26,690 nt of DNA, from positions 1-26,690 of the forward strand of contig URYX01000007.1 in assembly GCA_900552225.1 (NCBI GenBank), in the 5' to 3' direction. Made by a program: the position numbers and the translations under genes. Origin of the DNA: an uncultured Oscillospiraceae bacterium. Its GTDB lineage: Bacteria > Bacillota > Clostridia > Oscillospirales > Acutalibacteraceae. Shown one piece after another: positions 15,440 through 22,285 of this stretch. The notes under the pieces are model-generated. The model worked only from the letters and a program-made list of their open reading frames with translations, was not told where the DNA came from and did no database searches. Numbering within the stretch: position 1 is the stretch's first letter; every line of letters starts with the position of its first letter.

Positions 15440-15460
15440 GTATACTTATTTTAAGTATAC
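15440..15460. promoter_or_regulatory. 21-bp palindrome, candidate operator
   Basis: GTATACTTA (15440-15448) and TAAGTATAC (15452-15460) are perfect inverted 9-mers around TTT. Each arm contains TATACT on one strand, so the palindrome overlaps possible -10 elements in both directions. It is in an AT-rich island (about 15395-15485) inside otherwise GC-rich DNA, upstream of the RHH gene. Confidence 0.55.
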
Positions 15461-15576
15461 TATTTTGGCATTTTTTTCCATTTCGCCCTCTGGGTGCGCC
15501 CTCCGTGCACTCCGTTTCGGCCGGGTTTCGACAGATTTCGACATCCGGGGGCGAAAACGGGCACAGGGGGAAACAG

Positions 15577-15850
15577 GAAAGCGAGAGCTTTTCTCTCCCT
15601 CAATCAGCTGCGCCGACAGCCCCTCGTCAGAGGGCGCGGAAAGGGCGGGACGCCGGAAGTACGCAGAGACCGGGAGCTTTTCTCTCCCTCAGTCGGCTGC
15701 ACTGACAGCCCCTCGTCAGAGGGCGCGGAAAGGGCGGGACGCCGGAAGTATGCGGAGACCGGGAGCTTTTCTCTCCCTCAGTCGGCTGCGCCGACAGCTC
15801 CCTCGTCAGAGGGAGCGGAAAGGGCGGGACGCAGACTCAGAGGGAGCGGA
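15577..15850. repeat. Three-copy 89-bp tandem repeat
   Basis: Three units with period 89 bp; GAGCTTTTCTCTCCCTCA or a near match begins at 15585, 15674 and 15763. Each unit contains a GTCGGC-TGC-GCCGAC type hairpin (perfect at 15781-15795) followed by a CCCTC-GTCA-GAGGG palindrome (full CTCCCTC/GAGGGAG at 15798-15815) and GGAAAGGGCGGGACGC. A partial fourth GAGGGAGCGGAAAGG lies at about 15840-15854. The period is not a multiple of three and the open frames through it are not coding. The rest of 15263-16092 holds no gene I can support. Confidence 0.9.
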
Positions 15851-16017
15851 AAGGACGCAGACGGGATTTGGTAAAACGTGGAGAAAGGGAGTTCAGAAGG
15901 CCGGAAGCGGCGGAGATGCGGGAGCGCAGGAGTTGGCCTGGGGTATACTGGATTTGCAGCCTGCGGGGGACGGGCGGAAAAAGCCGAAGGAAACTCACGT
16001 CCGACGGCAGGAAGCAG

Positions 16018-16053
16018 CAAGCCCCGCCGCACGTAAATGTGCGGCGGGGCTTG
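16018..16053 (-). terminator. Terminator-like hairpin after fba
   Basis: A perfect 15-bp stem (16018-16032 and 16039-16053; arm CAAGCCCCGCCGCAC) has a 6-base loop, 40 bp beyond the stop codon of the aldolase gene. There is no strong U-tract (CTGCTTCC follows), so termination would depend on stem strength. Confidence 0.6.
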
Positions 16054-16092
16054 TCGGTGATATTCTCTTGACGATACGGGACGGACAGGAAA

Positions 16093-16956
16093 TCAGGCCT
16101 TGCCGACCGAGCCGAACAGCTCCATCTTCTCCTTGACCGTCTCCTTGATGGCCTCAAAGCCGGGGGCGAGCAGCTTACGCGGGTCAAAGCCCTTGCCCTG
16201 CAGATCCTTGCCTTCCTCGATATACTTACGGGTGGCCGCCGCAAAGCTGAGCTGGCACTCCGTGTTCACGTTGATCTTGCACACGCCGAGGGAGATGGCC
16301 TTGCGGATCATGTCCGCCGGGATTCCCGTGCCGCCGTGCAGCACGAGCGGCATCGTACCGGTCTTCTCCTGCACAGCCGCCAGCGTATCGAACGACAAGC
16401 CCGGCCAGTTTCCCGGATACTTTCCGTGGAGATTGCCGATGCCGGCCGCCAGCATGGTCACGCCGAGATCCGCAATCATCTTGCACTCGTTCGGATCGGC
16501 ACACTCGCCGGCACCGATCACGCCGTCCTCCTCGCCGCCGATCGCGCCGACCTCCGCCTCAAGGGAGATGCCCTTTTCGCGGGTAATGCGCACGAGCTCC
16601 TTCGTCTTTTCCACATTCTCCTCGATCGGATAGTGGGAGCCGTCAAACATCACGGAGGAGAAGCCCGCCTCGATGCACTGCAGCGCACCTTCGTAGCTGC
16701 CGTGATCCAGATGCAGCGCCACCGGCACGGTGATCTTCAGGTTCTCCAGCATTCCGTTCACCATACCGACAATCGTCTTGTAGCCGCACATATATTTGCC
16801 GGCGCCCTCGGACACACCGAGAATTACGGGAGAATTCAGCTCCTGCGCCGTCTGCAGAACCGCCTTGGTCCATTCCAGGTTATTGATGTTGAAATGTCCG
16901 ACCGCATAATGACCGGCCTTGGCCTTCTGCAGCATATCCTTTGCCGATACTAACAT
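16093..16956 (-). CDS. fba: Class II fructose-1,6-bisphosphate aldolase
   Basis: A zinc-dependent aldolase that interconverts fructose-1,6-bisphosphate with dihydroxyacetone phosphate and glyceraldehyde-3-phosphate in glycolysis and gluconeogenesis. The 287-residue TIM barrel shows VALHLDHGSYE (zinc His and catalytic Asp), SVMFDGSHYP, the second zinc His in GIGNLHGKYPG, and the third in LVLHGGTGIP. The C-terminal CKINVNTECQ loop fits phosphate binding. An ATG at 16962 lies only 1 base after GGAGG. The ATG at 16956 has a 7-base spacing and is preferred, removing two residues. The gene has its own near-consensus promoter and a hairpin after it, so it is probably monocistronic. Tagatose-bisphosphate or other class II aldolase activity cannot be excluded, but the general family is clear. 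Confidence 0.95.
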   Translation of the reverse strand: MLVSAKDMLQKAKAGHYAVGHFNINNLEWTKAVLQTAQELNSPVILGVSEGAGKYMCGYKTIVGMVNGMLENLKITVPVALHLDHGSYEGALQCIEAGFSSVMFDGSHYPIEENVEKTKELVRITREKGISLEAEVGAIGGEEDGVIGAGECADPNECKMIADLGVTMLAAGIGNLHGKYPGNWPGLSFDTLAAVQEKTGTMPLVLHGGTGIPADMIRKAISLGVCKINVNTECQLSFAAATRKYIEEGKDLQGKGFDPRKLLAPGFEAIKETVKEKMELFGSVGKA

Positions 16957-16989
16957 TGTCATTCCTCCGTTTTACCTTGATTTGCCTTT

Positions 16990-17018
16990 ATTATACGCGA
17001 AAGCCCCGCAAATTGCAA
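16990..17018 (-). promoter_or_regulatory. Near-consensus sigma-A promoter of fba
   Basis: On the minus strand TTGCAA (17018-17013), 17 bp, then a perfect TATAAT (16995-16990), 33 bp before the fba start. A strong promoter fits a highly expressed glycolytic gene. Confidence 0.82.
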
Positions 17019-17072
17019 GAGAACGCCGCGGAAAAAGCGCCGAAATCTTCAAAAAGTTTCGGAAAGGCCGCC

Positions 17073-18206
17073 TCACAGGCAGGACAGAATGCGGCACAGC
17101 CGCTGTGTATCCTGCGGGGCGGTGAAGGCCGAGGGCGACAGGCGCACCGTCCCGGCGGGCAGGGTTCCGAGCTTCCGGTGGGCCGCCGGGGCGCAGTGCA
17201 GCCCGGCCCGCACCGCTACGCCGAGGGCATTCAGCCGCTCGGCCGTGGTTTCCGGGTCCTCCCCCTGCCGTGTAAACGAGAGCACCGGAGCACTGAGCCC
17301 CGCCTGCGGACAGGGAGCATACAGCCGTATCCGCGGATTGTGGGACAGCGTCCCGTAAACGGACCTCAGCTCCCGGCATTCGTGCGCCGCAATCCGCTCC
17401 ACGGTCTGCTGCCGCACCCATTCCATCCCGGCCCGCAGGCCGCAGATACCCGCCACGTTCGGTGTACCGCTCTCCAGCCGCTCCGGAAGCTCCTCCGGCT
17501 GCCGGAGTGACAGCGAGCTGCTGCCGGTACCGCCCTCCACAAAGGGCGGCAGCGCATACCGACCGCTGCACAGCAGCAGTCCGGTCCCCATGGGACCGTA
17601 CAGGCCCTTGTGCCCCGGCATACACAAAAAATCAATGCCGTCGGCGGCCATGTCCAACGGCAGCACACCGGCCGACTGGGCCGCATCCACCACAAACGGC
17701 AGCCCGTGCCGCGCCGCCACCTCACCGATCCGCCGGATCGGCAGCGCCACGCCGAACACATTGGAGCAGTGCGTACACACAATGGCCCGGGTGGCCGCCG
17801 TAATACGGCGTTCAAACGCGGCCGCCGTGGCCGCCTCCTCCCCGGGGACGGTCGGCACGACAACGTAGGCGGGGAAGCCCGAGCGGCTCATCCCCTCCAG
17901 CGGCCGCATCACGGCGTTATGCTCCATATCGGACACGAGCACGAGCCCGCCGCGGCGCAGAAGTCCCTTCAGCACCATATTCAGACTCATGGTACAGTTC
18001 AGCGTAAAAATCACCCGCTCGGGAGAGGACAGCCCGAACAGAGCCGCCGCCGTCTCCCGGCAGCGCCAGATTTCCTCCGCCGCCCCCATCGACAGAGGGT
18101 GGCCGCCGCGGCCCGGGTTGCCGCCGAACCGCACCAGCGCCTCCGCCACGGCCCGATGCACCGCGGCGGGCTTCGGATAGGTCGTGGCAGCATTGTCAAA
18201 ATACAT
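17073..18206 (-). CDS. Cysteine desulfurase family protein (class V aminotransferase, EF2568-like)
   Basis: A 377-residue PLP enzyme expected to take sulfur (or selenium) from cysteine or selenocysteine as a protein-bound persulfide. The N-terminus MYFDNAATTYPKP is typical. HNAV (96-99) stacks on PLP, VDAAQSAG (173-180) holds the PLP Asp and Gln, and GHK (198-200) gives the Schiff-base Lys200. Cys338 in RAGLHCAPAAHRKLG fits the catalytic sulfur-carrying Cys. The subgroup resembles the EF2568-type proteins (TIGR01977) that sit beside DUF3343 in selenium-related clusters. The start at 18206 overlaps the upstream DUF3343 stop in TGATG behind GGAG, indicating translational coupling. No selD, isc or suf scaffold gene is present in the window, so the sulfur or selenium acceptor is unknown. 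Confidence 0.88.
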   Translation of the reverse strand: MYFDNAATTYPKPAAVHRAVAEALVRFGGNPGRGGHPLSMGAAEEIWRCRETAAALFGLSSPERVIFTLNCTMSLNMVLKGLLRRGGLVLVSDMEHNAVMRPLEGMSRSGFPAYVVVPTVPGEEAATAAAFERRITAATRAIVCTHCSNVFGVALPIRRIGEVAARHGLPFVVDAAQSAGVLPLDMAADGIDFLCMPGHKGLYGPMGTGLLLCSGRYALPPFVEGGTGSSSLSLRQPEELPERLESGTPNVAGICGLRAGMEWVRQQTVERIAAHECRELRSVYGTLSHNPRIRLYAPCPQAGLSAPVLSFTRQGEDPETTAERLNALGVAVRAGLHCAPAAHRKLGTLPAGTVRLSPSAFTAPQDTQRLCRILSCL

Positions 18207-18448
18207 CACTCCGGCCGCCCGCTCTCCGTCACCGACAGGATCCGGATTCCCGCGGCACGCAGCAGGCGCTCCGCCGCCGCGGCCTGCGTCGGGCCCGCAC
18301 CGCTCAGCCACACACTGTAACCGCACCCCTCCCGCTCCTCCGCCGCCGAACGGCGATGCACGAAGGCGCGTAATCCGTTGCGCTCTAAAATCTTCTGGCC
18401 GCGGATTGCATTGGTGACCGAACTGACATTATAATGAATCGTATTCAT
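18206..18448 (-). CDS. DUF3343 protein, putative Se/S carrier
   Basis: An 80-residue protein with the DUF3343 pattern: HYNVSSVTNAIRGQKILERN near the N-terminus, a helix-strand arrangement, and a central CGYSVWLSG segment whose Cys could carry a persulfide or perselenide. The family is annotated as a putative Se/S carrier and commonly sits beside class V aminotransferases like the one downstream. The two genes overlap by one base. ATG 18448 was chosen; a GTG at 18451 is equally possible. AAAGGAG lies 14-17 bases upstream, longer than ideal. A GTG at 18466 is ruled out because it overlaps the Shine-Dalgarno site. Expression may be controlled by the structured leader at 18511-18582. Confidence 0.78.
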   Translation of the reverse strand: MNTIHYNVSSVTNAIRGQKILERNGLRAFVHRRSAAEEREGCGYSVWLSGAGPTQAAAAERLLRAAGIRILSVTESGRPE

Positions 18449-18510
18449 CACGGGAAACGGTTTCACTCCTTTCCGGCCTCCCGGCCCGGAGACCTGTTAC
18501 CACTATATGC

Positions 18511-18582
18511 AAAAAGAGGCGGCGTGGCCCCGTTTCTCCGCGCCGAAATTCCCGGCCGCACGGGGAGGAGTTGCCTCTTTGC
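18511..18582 (-). promoter_or_regulatory. Terminator-like structured leader before the DUF3343 gene
   Basis: In the minus-strand transcript AAAGAGGC (18580-18573) pairs with GCCTCTTT (18520-18513), with an inner CCCCG/CGGGG helix (18565-18561 with 18532-18528) and a small GCCG/CGGC core. The 3' arm ends in CTCTTTTTGC, terminator-like. It lies between the predicted start (about 18591) and the start codon at 18448, so it could act as an attenuator. No known class was recognised. Confidence 0.45.
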
Positions 18583-18597
18583 ACAAAGGGAGGCAGA

Positions 18598-18626
18598 AAT
18601 ATCCGGGGTTCAGGCGACAAAGTCAA
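18598..18626 (-). promoter_or_regulatory. Predicted promoter of the DUF3343 / cysteine desulfurase pair
   Basis: On the minus strand TTGACT (18626-18621), 17 bp, then GATATT (18603-18598). The -35 is good; the -10 matches 4 of 6. This predicts a leader of about 140 nt. Confidence 0.5.
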
Positions 18627-18686
18627 TAAAAAGGCGGTTATCGCTAAAAAAGAAATAAAAAAATGAGTCATCTGCACAAAAACATA

Positions 18687-18715
18687 GTGACAAACCCAGG
18701 GGAAGGTGTTATACT
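18687..18715 (+). promoter_or_regulatory. Sigma-A promoter of the phoH operon
   Basis: GTGACA (18687-18692), 17 bp, then TATACT (18710-18715), about 83 bp before the phoH ATG. It is divergent from the DUF3343 promoter. Confidence 0.75.
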
Positions 18716-18797
18716 ATAAATTATAGCGGACGTGTGCCCCGCGGAGACCCGGTATTCTCCCCTCGCACCGACTGCGGGGAGACCAGGGAGTGAAACC

Positions 18798-19799
<1,002 letters not shown>

Positions 19800-19804
19800 A
19801 TACT

Positions 19805-20308
19805 ATGGATAAGGTCAAGGTCACCATTGTCAACAAGCAAAAAACCGTCAAGGTCCCGACGGGCGTGCGGATGCTGATCCGCCGCTGCTGCCACGCCGTG
19901 CTGGTTCTGGAGAATTTCCAGGGCTCGGCGGATGTGGACGTCTCCATCGTGGACAACGAGCAGATCCGCCAGATCAACCGCGAAAAGCGCAAGATTGATC
20001 TGGTGACGGATGTGCTCTCCTTCCCGCTCGGGGAGAACGGTGTCTATGACCAAAACCCGGAGACGGGCGCCTATCAGCTCGGGGATATCGTGCTCTCCTT
20101 TGAGCGCGCGCAGGAGCAGGCGGAGCAGTTCGGACACTCGCTGCAGCGCGAGGTCGGCTATCTGACCGTCCACTCCATGCTGCACCTGCTTGGCTACGAC
20201 CATGTGCAGGGCGGTCTGGAGGCCACGCAGATGCGGGAGAAGGAAGAAACCGTCATGAACATGATCGGGCTGCCGCGCGACACCTCCTTTGTCGGCCGCA
20301 GCGAATAA
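19805..20308 (+). CDS. ybeY: Endoribonuclease YbeY (rRNA maturation)
   Basis: A metal-dependent RNase involved in 16S rRNA 3' end processing and ribosome quality control. The 167-residue length is typical. The zinc-binding HxxxHxxxxxH motif is seen as HSMLHLLGYDH (His123, His127, His133). The upstream RKIDLVTDVLSFPLGE segment, corresponding to the TDVLSFP family signature, is present. GGAGG overlaps the end of phoH, 8 bases before the ATG. The phoH-ybeY-era order is the standard Firmicutes arrangement, although dgkA and cdd, often between ybeY and era, are absent. Confidence 0.96.
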   Translation: MDKVKVTIVNKQKTVKVPTGVRMLIRRCCHAVLVLENFQGSADVDVSIVDNEQIRQINREKRKIDLVTDVLSFPLGENGVYDQNPETGAYQLGDIVLSFERAQEQAEQFGHSLQREVGYLTVHSMLHLLGYDHVQGGLEATQMREKEETVMNMIGLPRDTSFVGRSE

Positions 20309-20373
20309 TTGCAATACATACCGGATTATAATTGTCTCAGTATACGAAGGGTATACAGGAAGGATCGCATCGC

Positions 20374-21282
20374 ATGACAGAAACCACTCGCAGTGCCTTT
20401 ATTGCGCTGATCGGCCGCCCCAACGTGGGCAAATCCTCGCTGCTGAACCGCCTGCTCGGGCAGAAGGTCGCCATCGTCTCGGACAAGCCGCAGACGACGC
20501 GCGGCCGCCTGATGGGCATTCTGACACAGGGTGCCACCCAGCTGGTGTTTGTGGACACCCCGGGCATGCACCGCCCGCGGACGCGGCTTGGGGATTATAT
20601 GGTGCAGTCGGTCAGCGAGGCCATGGGCGGCGTGGATGCCGCCGTTTTGGTGGCGGAGCCGACCGCGGAAATCCGCGAGACGGAGCGGGAGCTCTGTGAG
20701 GAGCTTCGGAAGAATCACCTGCCGGCGGTGCTGGTCATCAACAAAATCGACACCGTAGAGCAGAAGGATACGCTGCTCGGCTGCATGGCGGCCTGGCGCG
20801 ATATGTACGATTTCGACGAGATCTACCCCGTGTCGGCGCTGACCGGCGAAGGGGTGGAGGAGCTGACGGCCACCCTGCGCGGCTATGCCTTCGAGAGCCC
20901 GCATTTTTTCCCGGACGATGCAATCTGCGATCAGCCGGAGCGTGTGCTGGCAGCCGAGCTGATCCGCGAAAAAATGCTGCTTCTGCTGCGGCAGGAGCTC
21001 CCGCACGGCACGGCGGTGGTCGTGGAGCGCTTTGCCAGGCACGATACCGGAAACGGGCCGGTCATCGACATCGATGCCACCATTTTCTGTGAGCGCGACA
21101 CCCACAAGGGGATGATTATCGGCAAGCGCGGCACCATGCTGAAGGAGATCGGCACGCAGGCCCGCCGGGAGATGGAGGAACAGTTCGGCGCCAAGGTCAA
21201 CCTGCAGTGCTGGGTCAAGGTCAAGGAGGACTGGCGCAACCGCCAGGGTATTCTGTCACAGCTCGGTTACACGCTGAAATAA
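20374..21282 (+). CDS. era: GTPase Era
   Basis: An essential GTPase that binds the 3' end of 16S rRNA and helps 30S assembly. The 302-residue product has G1 GRPNVGKSS (14-22), a G2 region with KPQTTRGR, G3 DTPG (61-64), G4 NKID and G5 SAL. The C-terminal KH domain contains GMIIGKRGTMLKEIG followed by LQCWVKVKEDWRN. ATG 20374 was chosen over the TTG at 20332 because the G1 motif then sits at the usual distance from the N-terminus and GGAAGG lies 11 bases upstream. It lies 65 bp after ybeY. The downstream gap to yqzL (21283-21390) contains two hairpins, GCGGGA/TCCCGC at 21285-21307 and a bulged stem at 21337-21366, without U-tracts. Confidence 0.97.
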   Translation: MTETTRSAFIALIGRPNVGKSSLLNRLLGQKVAIVSDKPQTTRGRLMGILTQGATQLVFVDTPGMHRPRTRLGDYMVQSVSEAMGGVDAAVLVAEPTAEIRETERELCEELRKNHLPAVLVINKIDTVEQKDTLLGCMAAWRDMYDFDEIYPVSALTGEGVEELTATLRGYAFESPHFFPDDAICDQPERVLAAELIREKMLLLLRQELPHGTAVVVERFARHDTGNGPVIDIDATIFCERDTHKGMIIGKRGTMLKEIGTQARREMEEQFGAKVNLQCWVKVKEDWRNRQGILSQLGYTLK

Positions 21283-21390
21283 GCGCGGGACGCGCGGGGC
21301 ATCCCGCGGCGCTGCCAGAACTTCCCGCCGTTTCCGGCGTATGAACCTCTGCGGTTCGGTATACGCTAAGGGTGAAACGGAGGGCGGCGT

Positions 21391-21561
21391 ATGACGGATT
21401 GGTGGAGCGCATTTTGCCGGACGGGGCGTATCGAGGATTATCTGCGGTATCGCGGGCTGGATATCTACGCCGCGCCGAAAGCCGACGAGCGGAAGGAGAC
21501 GGGACGGGATGCCCATCAGAACCGACGCACTGGTGCTGAAGGAAAACAACAATATCGGTGA
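21391..21561 (+). CDS. yqzL: YqzL-like small protein overlapping recO
   Basis: A 56-residue ORF starting MTDWWSAFCRTGRIEDYL, which follows the W..F..TG.I..YL pattern of the YqzL family, small proteins of unknown function lying between era and recO in Bacillus and many Clostridia. GGAGG is 7 bases before the ATG. The usual family length is about 45-50 residues; here the reading frame runs 53 bp into recO in a different frame, so the last third is constrained by recO. Position, ribosome site and N-terminal motif support it. The C-terminal extension may have no function of its own. Confidence 0.7.
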   Translation: MTDWWSAFCRTGRIEDYLRYRGLDIYAAPKADERKETGRDAHQNRRTGAEGKQQYR

Positions 21562-22243
21562 GGCGGACCGCTTTGTGACGCTGCTGACACGCGAGCTCGG
21601 CGTGGTCCGCGCCTCCGTGCGCGGCGCGCAGCGCATCCGGAGCCGGCTCGGCCCGGCAACACGGGCGCTGACCTACTCCTCCCTGACGCTGACCGAGGGG
21701 CGGGACAAGTACATCGTTACCGAGGCGCAGCCGCAGCGCGTATTCTGGGATCTGCACGCGATGGACAAGCTGGCGCTCAGCCAATACTTCTGCGAGCTCT
21801 GTCTGACGCTCGCGCCCCGCGAGGAGCCGGCCCCGGAGATTCTGCGGCTCATGCTCAATTCCCTGCATTTTCTGGGAGACGGCAGCCGGGAGCCGCGGCT
21901 GATCAAGGCGCTGACCGAATGGAGGCTGCTGTGCGGCGCCGGATATGCTCCCGACCTGAGCGGCTGCCGCCGCTGCGGTACGGCGGAGGGAACGCTGCTG
22001 CTGCGTCCCCGGGAGGGGACGCTGTGCTGCCCGGCCTGTGCGCAGCCGCCGGGAGCCGTCCCGCTGTCCCCCGCCGCCCGCGCCATACTGCGGCATTTTG
22101 CCGCCGCACCCCTGGAAAAATGCTATGCGGTGCGTCCCGCCGAGACGGAGCTTGCGCAGCTTGCGCAGGCCGCGGAGCAGCTTTTGCTCGCCCAGGTGGG
22201 ACGCGGCTTCCGCACACTGGACTTTTACAAAACCATCGTCTGA
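21509..22243 (+). CDS. recO: DNA repair protein RecO
   Basis: RecO helps load RecA on SSB-coated single-stranded DNA in the RecFOR pathway. The 244-residue product has the N-terminal OB-fold (TDALVLKENNNIGEADRFVT, then TRELGVVRASVRGAQR). The helical C-terminal domain carries the zinc-type cysteines CRRCG (about 153-157) and CCPAC (about 173-177). AAGGAG lies 10 bases before the ATG at 21509, inside the yqzL frame, which implies translational coupling. mutS2 follows after 42 bp. Confidence 0.93.
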   Translation: MPIRTDALVLKENNNIGEADRFVTLLTRELGVVRASVRGAQRIRSRLGPATRALTYSSLTLTEGRDKYIVTEAQPQRVFWDLHAMDKLALSQYFCELCLTLAPREEPAPEILRLMLNSLHFLGDGSREPRLIKALTEWRLLCGAGYAPDLSGCRRCGTAEGTLLLRPREGTLCCPACAQPPGAVPLSPAARAILRHFAAAPLEKCYAVRPAETELAQLAQAAEQLLLAQVGRGFRTLDFYKTIV

Positions 22244-22285
22244 CCGCAGGCGGAAGCAGGATACATACTATCGGATAGGAGAACC

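Noticed and set aside
15577..15850. CRISPR array
   Set aside because: The 89-bp units are contiguous and similar along their whole length, with no unique spacers and no cas genes.
15231..16136. 301-codon plus-strand frame and others through the repeat region
   Set aside because: They are made of the 89-bp repeat read in changing frames, with no ribosome site and no family similarity.
17989..18320. Plus-strand open frames opposite the cysteine desulfurase gene
   Set aside because: They are antisense shadows without motifs or ribosome binding sites.
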